A stretch of 64,000 bases of DNA, taken from assembly GCF_003597395.2 (NCBI RefSeq), contig NC_133769.1:173935957-173999956 (forward strand). Reading direction: 5' to 3'. Both the position numbers and the translations under genes were made by a program. The first letter of the stretch is position 1. Every line of letters starts with the position of its first letter. Shown in pieces: positions 37,235-47,599 of this stretch. The notes below the pieces were generated by a model. The model did not search any database. It worked only from the letters and a program-made list of their open reading frames with translations, and had not been told where the DNA came from. This stretch comes from Chelonoidis abingdonii (Eukaryota > Chordata > Testudines > Testudinidae).

Positions 37235-37494
37235 TACACTTAGTTTTTTCTATTGGTTTTATACAAGTGGTTGATAGCCTCAAAGCGGCATGTACAAAAT
37301 GGAACGTATATGCATTGTAGTGGTGAACCTTTTGCTTTCTTAATATTCTGTGAGCCAAATTTTTGTAAGGTCTTTAAATATTTAAAGTTAGGTTTTTGGC
37401 TATGTAGTGGCACATCCGAAACCTCAGTTTTTCCTACAGAAAATATCACTTAATAAGAAAGGAAGGCAATAAATGCGTTAGTTAGAGGAGGAGA

Positions 37495-37680
37495 ACGGGA
37501 ATGGGAACATCTGGCTTCCTCACTCCATTTTTGATTTTACTGCATGTCCTTGGACAAATTACTCAACTACGCCATGCCTCAGTTACCCCAGGTATGCAAT
37601 GGGGATAATACTCAGCTTTATAAATTCTTTGAGATCCTTAGATGAAAGATACCATAAGAATGCATAGCAGTAGTACAGTG
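37495..37680 (+). repeat. MIR SINE fossil
   Basis: The core block CCTTGGACAAATTACTCAAC, then ATGCCTCAGTTACCCCAGG, then GCAATGGGGATAATACTCAG, then TTTGAGATCCTTAGATG follows MIR order. The tRNA-related head is faint. Confidence 0.65.
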
Positions 37681-37689
37681 GATGTCAGT

Positions 37690-38870
37690 TATTAGCAATC
37701 TTGGTTTAAAAAAAACTTTAGTTATTAGCATCCTTTCTCTGGAACCGATTCTGTCCCATTGACTTTCATGTTAATAGAATTCGTATATTAGCAAGCAACT
37801 GTCATGCTGCTTTTTGACAACTTTATTAGAAGAGAGGTTCCATCTGTAATGAAATTGAGTTCGACTTTGCTTTGTGTGACTCACCTGGAATATTGATTAG
37901 TAAGTATAATATATGGGGTTTTTTAGTATTTGCTTTATTGGGTGTGAGAACAGTTGTTTAGTACTTTTTTTTGTTTTACACACCCGGGTCATGCAAACAG
38001 CTGGTATGGAGGCAGGATAGAATCTGAATGTGAACAGAAGCTATGGCTTTATTTGATCAAATGTTGTTTTTTAACAATATACCAAACAAAAATGTAGTAA
38101 ATAATTACATGTTAATGCCATGTTTCTATAACTACAGACTATAGTTGTTCCATACCAATGCATGTATACATGCGCTTGAAAACAAGGCCTTCCAGTATTT
38201 GCAACTTTCAGATAATGACAACATTGTGCTGGGATCCAAGAAATTGCTAATAACTGGCATCCGCTGTATTTCATAAGAGCATGTTTAGACTCTTCTGTAT
38301 GTTCATTTTTATTTATGTGTGGCTTTTAAAGAAAGCTATGTTACGGAATATGGAAATACATCACCAGGGACTAATATCCCAGGCATCCTGCCAGTGGAGG
38401 ACAGAGACAGTCAGAATGCCTCTGAGATCACTGTCTGTGAAGAAATGCCTGCAGGAGTAGCAACTACTCTACTCTTTGAAAATGTGTGGGATGCACTCTT
38501 CCCATTGTTCGCTCTGAGCCACAAGTGGAAAGAGAAAGGGAGCAGGGCCTTGCTACCTTGAGGTTTCTGGCAGTACTTAATTTGTAATGAAAGATGTGCC
38601 AAAGCTCTAGCAATTGGGTGCCAGGGCCCAAACAATTTTTTTTTACATTCATAACTGGCAGCAAGCTCAGAGGTGGCTATGAACTGCCAAACCTAGAGGT
38701 GCCAAGGCTCAGCCCTGGCACAAAATAAGCACTGGCATCACTCAGGAATCTGCATTTTCCTGTGGAGTGCAGGGGGGAAGGCGTTCCTCTTCTCCTCCCT
38801 TTCACATCCAGCAAAGAGGAGCCACGACCTGTCCCCAAACGTCACAGAGCACCTATAATGGGAATGCTTG
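37690..38870. other. No gene seen; possible old repeat at 38.59-38.75 kb
   Basis: No exon can be supported. The frame 38319-38561 is open for 80 codons but has no recognisable domain and lies next to degenerate repeat-like text (GAGGTGCCAAGGCTCAGCCC, GGCACAAAATAAGCACTGGC). Confidence 0.35.
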
Positions 38871-38874
38871 TTTA

Positions 38875-38990
38875 TACTGTAAGTTCTTGGCCAGGAACTA
38901 TCTTTGTGACTGTACAATGCCTGTACAAGGGGGTTCAGATCAGGGTCTTATGTTCTGCTGCAATACAAATGATAAAGACTAATACTTATC
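38875..38990 (+). repeat. L2-like LINE 3' tail
   Basis: ACTGTAAGTTCTTGGCCAGG, then AACTATCTTTGTGACTGTAC, then TGCCTGTACAAGGGGGTTC and GCTGCAATACAAATGATAAA follow the reptilian version of the L2-type LINE 3' tail. No terminal microsatellite remains beyond AATGATAAAGACTAATA. Confidence 0.5.
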
Positions 38991-39221
38991 AGTAGGTGCT
39001 GTGCCATAAGTATTAAAATGTACACAGATCATTACCTCTCTGAATCCCATCGTTCATCCAACTTGTGTTAATGACCAGGGCATACGCGGCTGGGCCAGTG
39101 GTATCCGCTGGGCGAGGGTCGAAGTCAGGAGTTGAGATTAGTTATCAAGATGAGTCACAAGATGGGGTACCATGGTTAAGCTGGATTGGAGTCAAAGGCA
39201 GGACTCAGGATCAAGACAGGG

Positions 39222-39400
39222 AAAAGACCAAGGCTCTGGCTACACAAGAGAGTTTACAGTGGTGCAGCTGCCCAACTTGAAGCTCTCTCAAGAGCTAACC
39301 TTAGGCATAAACTCTCTCGCCAACAAAGCACTGTTTGTACTGGTGCTTAAGTCAATGTAACTTATATCGCTGAGGGGGATGCCATTCAGTGTGGTGGGAG
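39222..39400. mobile_element. MITE fragment (AAGGCTCTGGCTACAC-ended)
   Basis: Starts CAAGGCTCTGGCTACACAAG. It contains GTTTACAGTGGTGCAGCTGC, AACTCTCTCGCCAACAAAGC and GTAACTTATATCGCTGAGGG. These blocks match, in order, the left half of a Harbinger/hAT-type MITE family common in turtles. The right terminus is missing. Confidence 0.5.
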
Positions 39401-39675
39401 TCCTCACAAACTTACGGAAGGAAGGAGGCAGCCCCTTACAAAATATTTTCTGGGCCAAATTAGTGCTGGGTGAAGTGGTTTGATCTTCATGAATGCCAGT
39501 GGAGATGCCCCTCCCACCATCGGTTAAGAATTTTATACCATGTATTATCTCTGTTAGTGCTACGTTAATACAATATGTCTAAATGTGATCTTATTTTAAA
39601 AAATCTTATTTTAAAAAATTACAAACATTGTTTATCTCTATTAAAATAAATGACTAGAAGAGCATTTAAAGTAGA

Positions 39676-39785
39676 GTATTTTCACTTCATGTATCTGAAG
39701 AAGTGAATATTTTTACCCACAAAAGCTTATGTCAAAATAAATCTGTTAGTCTTTAAGATGCCACCGGTCTTCTTGTTGTTTTAGT
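39676..39785 (+). mobile_element. Penelope-like repeat, single arm
   Basis: CTGAAGAAGTGAATATTTTT, CCCACAAAAGCTTATGTC, TCTGTTAGTCTTTAAGATGC, then CACCGGTCTTCTTGTTGTTT: the same repeat as at 37.1 and 47.4 kb, with one full arm. TTTTCACTTC just upstream is the stub of the opposite arm. AGTAGAG occurs on both sides, as a possible short duplication. CTGAAGA fits the hammerhead CTGANGA box but GAAA is replaced by AAAA. Confidence 0.5.
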
Positions 39786-39789
39786 AGAG

Positions 39790-40555
39790 CAGAATACATT
39801 TATATCAATGAGAATAGTTTGATATCTTATTTTAGTTAATTTCGTGCTGTGGTTTTTATTTAAATAAAAACATACCTTTTCAAATGAATCTAACTTTTGC
39901 TTAATTTTATTTTTAAATCATACTTTATTTAAAATTATGGCCATTTATTGAAAAAAATTAGAGGTATGTATTAAAATATTGAAATCATAAGATGCCTTGT
40001 GAGTTTAACAAGAAGTGTTTTATATGGTACTTGTATAATTAATTTTGCAATCAGAGTGCTAAAAAGTTTGATTTGGTGATAGTCTCCATTTTTGTTATGT
40101 TTTCTTATCTAATACTGTATAATATGTTAATTATTTTATATTTCTTTGCCCTTTTTGGTGAGGTAAGGGTAGTTTTGAAGATAATTTTATTGTAAATTCA
40201 TTTTCTTTCTTTGTGTTTCAAAGGGGGATGTTGTGTAGGTCTGTAACTTTATAATATTGTAGATATTCCTCTTCAATAGAAGTTTTACAACTAGTATATA
40301 CATCTTACACAAAAAAATCAATAAAAGGAAGCCAAGTACAAAGATATATCGTTGGGATTTCTTGGTCTCCTTTATTGATTTATAATTTGGTGTGTTAAAT
40401 TTTACATTACCACTGTGTCCTTAACTTTATTATACAGGCTACTATTAGAGGGAAATATTTCTTTTTTTATTTCCAATTCTTATCTATGCTTTGCTGCTGC
40501 TAATAAATTTATTGTTAAAGATTTATGCTCTCAATAGGCCATACCATTAAGTCTT
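39790..40555. other. Very AT-rich, no gene seen
   Basis: Low-complexity AT-rich DNA with many ATTTTA and TTTAAA words. No element recognised. Confidence 0.4.
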
Positions 40556-40559
40556 TTAA

Positions 40560-41472
40560 GAGTTTATTATTGAATGCATAAGAAGACTACTTTATTGACC
40601 TGATTTGGTCCGTAATCCTGTCCTAATAATCTTGTGCCTGGGGGCAACTCCACCAGATAGGAATCAAATTCTATATGTTTGTTCCCACATCTGCTCCAGT
40701 GTTGGTCCCTGATAGCTCAATGTTATTTTTTTAAGATAAGGTAGCACTGGTGCTGTATATTTTAATTGCTTACATTTATGATTGTGTGTATAAAGAAAAT
40801 CTCATCTAAGACTACATTGCCTATTCTCAATTATATTTTTCCCAACTATTCAGGAAAGCCAGATGAGTTCTTTTATGTTCCTATTGCTAAAATACCAACA
40901 GAACTGAGAGATGATACCCTTATTACCCAGTGATTAAACTCTTTTTTTAATCTTATGTTAAATCGCAGTTATTAGTTTTATGAGAAATATATTACTGGAG
41001 TTGTAAATATTGGCAAAAGGGAGTCTTGAACACCTACAATAGTTTTTAATGTATTGGAAACTCAGTAGAATGTCTCCATGATATAGCTGGCCAATTGTGT
41101 GTATTCTGTAATCTTCGAGCTATGAAACTTCCCATTTGTTTTGCAGATTAATTTCTAGATTACCCTGTGGCATCTAATGAAGAGTAGAAACTGCTCAATC
41201 AGTGTGATGTGGTGGTTGTTATCGGTAAACTGCTCACTCAGGGGAATGTTTGTTGTTATTGGTTTCTCATGAACTTTTTGAGATAGGTTATTCTTGGAAT
41301 CTAGGTTTGTTTGCTTTTTTTTAATATTTAGCTGTAAACATCCCTGCTTTTCTAAGTAGTGGACCCATTGCTGATCCGAAATTAAGTTGATCCCAATCAG
41401 CATTTGGGGCAGATTTGGTACTGTACTTAATTGGGACCATCGTCCCTCTCCATGTAAAAAAAGCATTGACAT
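40560..41472 (-). pseudogene. L1-like LINE ORF2 C-terminal remnant
   Basis: On the minus strand near 40660-40630 the text reads IWWSCPQAQDY followed by a stop and DRITDQI. This matches the C-terminal HxWWxCP...FW signature of L1-type ORF2 proteins. Just upstream, TNTGADVGTN and STSATLS fit the degenerate cysteine-rich approach. The frame 41472-41155 (105 codons) may be the preceding part but has no firm motif. Many stops and frameshifts make it a fossil. L1 copies are sparse among turtle LINEs compared with CR1. Confidence 0.45.
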
Positions 41473-41667
41473 TTACTGTGAGGTTTTTCTTCTATCCATA
41501 TGAGAGATGTCTTTTTCCTTTTCCTAAAGTGCTTTGCCCAAGAATCTGTCTGGAAGTTCCTGTAATACAGAAGTGACTTTCTAGAAAGACACTCATTTTG
41601 ATTCTTAAAATAGTAAAGTCATTCCAACTTTCCAGATTATTTTAACTTTTTTTTTATATAATGAGAG

Positions 41668-41850
41668 AAAAGGATAGTTTATGGGTAAGGAATTGGACCT
41701 GGGATTCACTTCCAGGCTCTGCTGCTTACTTCTTATGAGATCTTAGGTAAGTCACCTCACCTATCTCTGGTGCAGTTCCCTATCTATAAAATAAAGATCA
41801 TATAGCCAATCTGTAATAGCTGATAAAGAGAATATAAGTCTAAGATACCT
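41668..41850 (+). repeat. MIR SINE fossil
   Basis: TTGGACCTGGGATTCACTTCC (head), then CTCTGCTGCTTACTTCTTATG, GAGATCTTAGGTAAGTCACC, and CCCTATCTATAAAATAAAG: clear MIR order from tRNA-related head to core. Confidence 0.7.
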
Positions 41851-42323
41851 CTATTGTAATATTGGTGTGAGTGCATCCAAATTTACTATACAGTATATAT
41901 TTTTTCTTTTTGGAATAATTGTTTTTTGTAAGTGTGGAAGGAGCAAAATTTATGGAATTTGGTGTTATTGGTAGCATTCCCAGTGCAGATATTGATAGCA
42001 AATTCTTTTGCACATATGTGAGGGCAACTACAGTATATTATATTTTAAAAATTAGTGTGACTCTAGAAAGAACTGCTACTATGGAAGGGATTGGTATGTT
42101 CATGAGTGATAGTCAAATTACTAAAGTATGTGGCATGTTAGGGGAAATGGAACTGAAATGTGTTATGGATTTTCAAGCTGTACTTGTATGATTTACCATA
42201 AAACACATTTATTCTTTTTATCACGTTGGTTTTATGTCTGAGATTGGTCAATAGAGGTTAAGGGCATGCAGCTACAGTGCCTGGGCTTGAAATCTTAATG
42301 GTTTTTATGTGCCTTACATGTTC

Positions 42324-42512
42324 TTGAATTGACAACTTCAGCACTTTAGTTGAGACAGGAGCAGCCAGGCAGTGTGTTTTTCAAAGACCTGATCAATACA
42401 AGTGGATGGCTTTAGGTTACTGGTTAGGGAGTGACCTTTCAGATGGAGTAATTGGGTGTGAATGCAGTTTTAACAAGCTGATAATTATTTTGAACATTGT
42501 CATTACCCTGAT
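42324..42512 (+). repeat. Unclassified repeat, copy A
   Basis: Closely parallels 43793-43980 in the same orientation. Shared blocks include GACAGGAGCA, CCAGGC, GATCAATA, ATGGCTTTAG, GTGACCTTT, TAATTGGGTG and GCTGATAATTA, in the same order and nearly the same spacing. I do not recognise the family. No coding frame. Confidence 0.6.
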
Positions 42513-42514
42513 GG

Positions 42515-43790
42515 ATGGAGAGAACCAAGTGAGAGAGAGAGACCCAAGTGAAGCCAAACAGGCAAGAGTAAACAAGTTAGGGAATCAGGTCAATGACACC
42601 AGAAAAACCATGTCCTTCTTAATGGCTGGATTGTGCCTGACCCTTGCTGGATGGGCTCAAGAAGCATTCGTCTCTTGGGCACCTTGTTCCGAGGCCAGAC
42701 ATTCAGTCTCTGCCTTTGTGGAAGCATAGGAACCGTTCCATTGGTTTATCTCTAGGGATGCACTTCACTCCAAGAGAAGTGGCATGGAAGGGCTAGAGCA
42801 TTTTTTTTTTTTTTGGAAGAATTGTATGTATGGCCCAGAAGTATCAGAGGATGGTTACTGTCCAAGATTGTTGGTAATAACAGTGGTTCTGAAACAGCCT
42901 CTGGCAATAAACGTAATGATGCAACTGTTACAGTAGGCCTGTGTTTGATACTTAGTCATACACAGAAGCCTACAAAAGCAATATTTATTAACAGATAAAC
43001 TGTAGGACATTATTTCAGTCTTCTGATACTAGATCATTCTTCAGTTGCAATTGCAGATCTATACCACTGAAGTTGCATTAAATACAAGTTTGTATTTGTC
43101 TCCCAATTCCCTGTAGAATAAATGGTACTAATGTAAACAGTCATGAATACAACAGAGCTCATCGTATAAAGACTGCTGTGTTTGCCTGCACACAAGCACT
43201 TCAGTACTGTACACTTCATATCCTCTGAATCTATTTGAGATAGTCTATGAAAAGGGCTATAAATGTCAACCCAATACAGCATCATAGTACTTCGTTTGTA
43301 TCAGGGAAGGCACACTATCCGCTTAAAACTAAGCACACCAAGAAACTGTATTATGACATCCGTTCATACAAATGTTGAGAATGGAAAGTACATTGTGCAT
43401 AACTCCTATAGCTGTGTGTATGGTTGGGGAAAATGTGAGACTTACCAATGCAAGACACACAGATCAGGAAATGATAATATTTTATCTGCCTGAAAACGTT
43501 ATGAGGACATTCTGAGAGAAAGTGTGTGTGTAAGTGTAGAAGATGAAATCCTGACACTATGACGGCAATGGGACTTTTGCCACTGGCTTCAGTGGGGCCA
43601 TGATTTTACCCATTGTACTTGCATGTATATAAAGTACTATGAAGGAGAGGTTGCAATGAAAGTCTTCTGGGTCTTTAGAAAAAGCAGCAAGGTAAAATAT
43701 GTAAGTATTTTCATGTTTTTTTGGTCTTGTTTTTTATTATTTTCTTTCTTGTTGGCATCAGGCCTTGAAATCTTACTACGTTGTGTAATT
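42515..43790. other. No gene seen between the two copies
   Basis: Unique sequence with a T12 run near 42805. Frames at 42813-42998 and 43263-43493 have no family signature. Confidence 0.4.
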
Positions 43791-43792
43791 AT

Positions 43793-43980
43793 TGAATTGG
43801 CAGCCTTGCTGCTGTAACAAAGACAGGAGCACCCAGGCGATGCATTTTTCCCGCCCATTAGACTAGATCAATATAAAGTGCATGGCTTTAGATTACAATT
43901 TAGTGGGTGACCTTTTGGGTGAGCTAATTGGGTGCAAACTCTGTTTGACTAGCTGATAATTAGTTGAACATTATTATTAA
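43793..43980 (+). repeat. Unclassified repeat, copy B
   Basis: Second copy of the segment at 42324-42512. It preserves AGACAGGAGCACCCAGGC, TAGATCAATATAAAGTG, CATGGCTTTAG, GTGGGTGACCTTTTGGGTG and AGCTGATAATTAGTTGAAC. By eye the two agree over most of about 155 bp with small indels. Either a dispersed low-copy repeat or a local duplication. Confidence 0.6.
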
Positions 43981-44274
43981 CAAGTTTTCATCAGGTTTGT
44001 CATCATGTACCCTTTTCTGAAAAGACCAGGTTGGTTAAAAAAAAAATGAATGTCCAATGGCAGTTTGCCATGTAATTCATTCTTGATAAAGAGACCTTTT
44101 TACAGCTTCTTGAGCAGAAGAATGATGCTGTTGTCTGTACTTCCATGGATGTGCAAACAAACTACAAAGAACAGGTATTATCTTCTTTGTATACAACAAG
44201 CATACATGGAAGAATGGAAAACGAGAAAAAAAACTTTAAATGAAATGCAAGTCATTGTTAATGCTTTCAGAATC

Positions 44275-44296
44275 GTGTGTGTGTGTGTGTGTGTGT
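44275..44296. repeat. (GT)11 microsatellite
   Basis: Eleven uninterrupted GT units. Confidence 0.95.
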
Positions 44297-44454
44297 AACA
44301 CATCCAACCAATGGCTCTTCTCCCTCCACCAAACCACGTTTTGACCAAGAGCCCACTCTCTTCAGAACACGATGACTTTTCGATGCAAACACTGCTGAGG
44401 AGTATCCATGCTCTTCTAAAGCTCCAAGGGCAAACAACTGAAAACATGTCATGG

Positions 44455-44640
44455 TCTCAGAGATAGAATGCATAGCTGGGAAACAGGAAGTCCTGAGTTG
44501 GTTCTGTAAATGGTCTTGGGAAATCATTTAATGTCATTGCTTTCTTTCTAACCATTTGTGAAATGAGGATGATGATACATAATCACTCCCCTAATAAAGA
44601 TGTGAAATGACTTCATTTTGTTCGAACATAGCTTTGAACA
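44455..44640 (+). repeat. MIR SINE fossil
   Basis: CAGGAAGTCCTGAGTTGGTTC, then AAATGGTCTTGGGAAATCAT, then AACCATTTGTGAAATGAGGA, ATGATGATACATAATCACTC and AAGATGTGAAATGACTTC follow MIR head-core-tail order. Confidence 0.6.
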
Positions 44641-44649
44641 TGTAAAAAT

Positions 44650-45260
44650 GTACATGTGACAGGATGGGATATATCTATATTGAACTGCAAACTTATTTTG
44701 TGTCTCCCATTTTGTGTGCTAACTGCCATTTTGTGTTCTTTGTTGAAAAGCTAGTCTGCCATTAACAAGGCCAGCCATTCCAGGCAGAAGAAGTATATGA
44801 AACACTATGGACAAGGCTATCACCTTAGAATGACACTGAAATACTGGTGCTCTTCAGGGGACAATTGTTTTCTTCACATGAGATTTGCCTGGCTGGGGGT
44901 TAGAATTTCCCAGTCTACACACAGGGTAAAACAGGGTGAGAGACTGTATGCTCTCTGGAAAGGGGGGATGTCCGCTGCCACATGCCAGAAGTCTGGGCTG
45001 GAGAGCAAGAAGCAGCAGGGGGGACTATGCCTAATCTGTAACACTACTTAGACCTTTGGACTCAAATAAGAGGGTGAGATCAGACTAAGGGAACGTCTCA
45101 GGATTGTTTGTTATTTTGCAAAGACGTAAGGCTCTCTGGTGATTCTTAATAGTAAAAGTGTCCGTGGTTAAGAAATTCCTTTCCTAATCCTGTATTCCTT
45201 GTTTACCTGCCATGTTGGCCCTGACTGGGGTTAATCAGGCCACTCACAGCACACACAATG
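44650..45260 (+). repeat. Possible LTR-like block
   Basis: TGTGACAGGATGGGATATAT at the left, repeated CCATTTTGTGTG words (44707-44745), then CTCTGGAAAGGGGGGATGTC and GAGAGCAAGAAGCAGCAGGG. Composition and order suggest an LTR, but no right terminus or duplication is identified. Confidence 0.3.
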
Positions 45261-45269
45261 AAGCAGAAG

Positions 45270-45582
45270 TTTGAGGGAACTTGTATAAGCAATGAGAAGC
45301 TTTCTGTGACTTTTCCTCAACAAACCGAACTCCTGAAAACTTAAGTTTTTGGTTTTCAGCCAAACACAGAATATTTTGGTTAGGATTTTCCACTGTGGTA
45401 CCTTATGGAAGTTGTAGTTTAGGTGTCTGATGTCTCTGTTCTTTTCTGTGGGTTGGGCTCCTTGCCTGGCCTGTATCTCTCATGAATCACGATAGCAGTT
45501 CAACAAGAGAGGATTTTTTTTTTTCATTTTTGTCAAAAATTTCCCCTGGAAAATAACACATTTTTCTAACTGGCTCTACACG
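45270..45582. mobile_element. AGAGCTGGTC-type MITE
   Basis: The interior shows AAGTTTTTGGTTTTCAGCC, AAACACAGAATATTTTGGTT, GGAAGTTGTAGTTTAGGTG and TCTTTTCTGTGGGTTGGGC, and ends GTCAAAAATTTCCCCTGG and TTTTCTAACTGGCTCTACA. The right end is the inverted, mutated form of the AGAGCTGGTCAGAAAA terminus found at 12.44 and 62.77 kb. The left terminus is not preserved. No coding content. Confidence 0.6.
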
Positions 45583-45960
45583 TGACCTTGTTGTATCCTA
45601 GTTTTTCTTCTTCTCTCCATCCTTTCATTTTGTTTTAGTTCGTTGTGTCCTGCCTGTTGCAAGCTGTGTGTGGCAGGAATTATGCTTTTTCTTTGCCTGT
45701 GATGTGCCTTGCACATTTGGAGTACCATATAAATAATCATAGACTCATGTAAAGTATACTTTATAAGTCCCAAGTTTTCTCATTTTATCCAGCTAGGTTG
45801 CCACTATAGACTATCACCCTCTCAGCCTCAGTCGGTTACTTGATCCACAGCTGCATGATCTCTGCCCCTGTAACTTTGGAGGCCAGGCTTCTTGATGTCT
45901 GTAACAGGTTTGCTTCTCTGAACCTCTGAGTGTATTACATTGCGTCCTCTATGCACTTGT

Positions 45961-46774
45961 ATCATAAGCATCTTTCCCAAATCTGGACCTTAGCGTCCAA
46001 AATGTGGATGCCTAGCATGAACCTCCAAGCTTAATTACCAGCTTGGATCTTATCTCGCTGCCACCAGACAGGAATTACAGCGCTGCCCGCTTGTCCCAAT
46101 TTTCCTGGATCAAGACCCAGAGCTTCTGAGTCTTCCGCAGGAAATATCACTTCCCTTCCCTCTCTCTCCCCCCAGTTTCTCTCTGGGCTACCCTGAGAGT
46201 ATTGATGCAACTCTTTACATACTCCAAGAAGCATGTCTCCTCTATTCCACAGAGAACACTCCAAATACAGAGAACAGAGATGATCTATCTCTTCCCTCCC
46301 ACCAACTCCTGGTGCTGCAGAGCTTACCTCCCGTAGATCTAACACAGAGAATTTGCTCCCTTCGCCTTCTCCTTATCCTACCAGAGAGCAACTCAAACAA
46401 GTCTTAAAAAGAAAGAAAGACCTCAAAATTTCTCTGTATCCGATGACTCTACACGATCAATTGCTTAAAGAAAAAAATGAATAAACAACCCTTATTCAAG
46501 AGATACAATTTAACCTTCCAGCAAGTTACACACTGTATAAACCAAACAACATAAAGCCTATATTGTTTTTCTACCTGTACTTACAATTTGAACAGAAGAT
46601 TAGAAGATAGAAGAACTTCTCATAGCTGAGAGACTGACACAAAGACTCAGACCCCAAATTCCCTCCCTGCCTTGAAAATCAGTTTCCTGATTGGTCCTCT
46701 GGTCAGGTGTTTGGTTCCCTTTGTTAACCTTACAGGTAAAAGAAACATTAACCCTTAGCTATCTATTTATGACA
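45961..46774 (-). mobile_element. Solo LTR with 5-bp duplication
   Basis: Minus-strand start TGTCATAAATAGATAGCTA, then GGGTTAATGTTTCTTTTACC, AACACCTGACCAGAGGACC, AATCAGGAAACTGATTTTC, and at the far end AGCTGGTAATTAAGCTTGG, then GGGAAAGATGCTTATGAT. This order matches a very abundant LTR family in turtle genomes whose ends are TGTCATAAATA and a CCTTGACA-like 3' end. CTTGT lies at 45956-45960 and 46775-46779, a perfect 5-bp duplication. No internal region remains, so it arose by LTR-LTR recombination. The 3' terminal CA is mutated. Confidence 0.75.
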
Positions 46775-46779
46775 CTTGT

Positions 46780-47260
46780 AAAACCTTTTGGGCTTTTTTT
46801 TGCCTTTATACCACTAAATGATTTGTACCTAAGTTACTTTGTACAGATGAATATTTTGCGCCAGCAAAAGTTAACATTTTCTACAGGTCTCGTGAGCATG
46901 CAAAACTGCTGAATTTAGTCCACACAACCACTTTTTTGTTTTGGAAGCAAGTTTTTGGAACCCAGTTAAATTTTCTGTATATTTATCACTTTGCAGAATG
47001 GTATAAAGCTTTCGTATGTAGCGCTTTCCTTCACCTGGTGAAAATGCAATTCTGACATATGACCAAAGACGTGTATGGGATGGGTTATTGGATAAAGGCT
47101 AGTGGGGTCAGAGTTAATACTCCCATTCCTATAAATGTTAATCTGAGGAGTACCATTTGCTGAATAGAAATTTGCACTATAGGATCCTTCAACATCTATA
47201 AAGACTACTTTGTTACATTAACTATAGTGTACCGCCCTGGAAGGGCAGTTGATAGTGTTC
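46780..47260. other. No gene seen
   Basis: Unique sequence with no recognised element. Confidence 0.4.
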
Positions 47261-47271
47261 CTATTTTAAAG

Positions 47272-47481
47272 CAGCAAAGAGTCCTGTGGCACCTTATAGA
47301 CTAACAGACGTTTTGGAGCATGAGCTTTCGTGGGTGAATACCCACTTCATCAGCATCCAACGAAGTGAGTATTCACCCACAAAAGCTCATGCTCCAAAAC
47401 ATCTGTTAGTCTATAAGGTGCCACAGGACTCTTTGCTGCTTTTACAGATCAAAACTAATATGGCTACCCCTCTGATATGTT
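47272..47481. mobile_element. Penelope-like insertion, near-perfect hairpin, 11-bp duplication
   Basis: CTATTTTAAAG occurs at 47261-47271 and 47482-47492 around a 210-bp insert. The insert is an inverted repeat: the left arm from AGCAGCAAAGAGTCC through GAGCTTTCGTGGGTGAATAC to CCCACTTC, a 13-nt centre, then GAAGTGAGTATTCACCCAC through CTCATGCTCCAAAACATCTG to GGACTCTTTGCTGCTTTT. The arms are about 80 bp with only a few mismatches. The right arm continues to TGGCTACCCCTCTGATA, the usual end of this repeat. Inverted terminal units with irregular duplications are typical of Penelope-like retroelements. No reverse transcriptase or GIY-YIG frame is present. Confidence 0.65.
47316..47353 (-). ncRNA. 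Hammerhead-ribozyme-like motif
   Basis: On the minus strand: CTGATGA (47353-47347), then AGTGGGT-ATTC-ACCCAC forming a perfect 6-bp stem with an ATTC loop, then GAAA (47329-47326), then GC-TCAT-GC and TC. This gives the CUGANGA / stem II / GAAA / short stem III / UH order of a hammerhead, with predicted cleavage after the C at 47316. One extra A lies between CTGATGA and stem II, and stem I is weak (GTT with AAC a few bases out). Such motifs are known in Penelope-like elements. Activity is unproven and the extra A and weak stem I may abolish it. Confidence 0.5.
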
Positions 47482-47499
47482 CTATTTTAAAGACATGAA

Positions 47500-47595
47500 G
47501 TGGCATGTCTGAGGTGACACACTGAGTCAATGAGAATGACAGACTGATGAATAGAACCTAGATCTTTTACTCTCACCCCTCTGAAATCTCTTCTA
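47500..47595 (-). repeat. MIR SINE fossil (weak)
   Basis: Plus-strand GAAGTGGCATGTCTGAGGTG, ACACACTGAGTCAATGAGAA and ATAGAACCTAGATCTTTTAC follow the antisense MIR core into its head. Short and decayed. Confidence 0.4.
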
Positions 47596-47599
47596 TTTA

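Noticed and set aside
38319..38561. Possible exon of 80 codons
   Set aside because: No splice sites in frame, no known domain, and the sequence runs into degenerate repeat-like text.
44275..44296. CRISPR-like or other regular array
   Set aside because: The only regular short repeats are microsatellites and homopolymers; there is no spacer structure and the DNA is vertebrate.
37033..47481. Hairpins at 37.1 and 47.3 kb as microRNA precursors
   Set aside because: Arms of about 80 bp with near-perfect pairing, target duplications and repeat-family ends indicate transposon insertions, not a miRNA gene.
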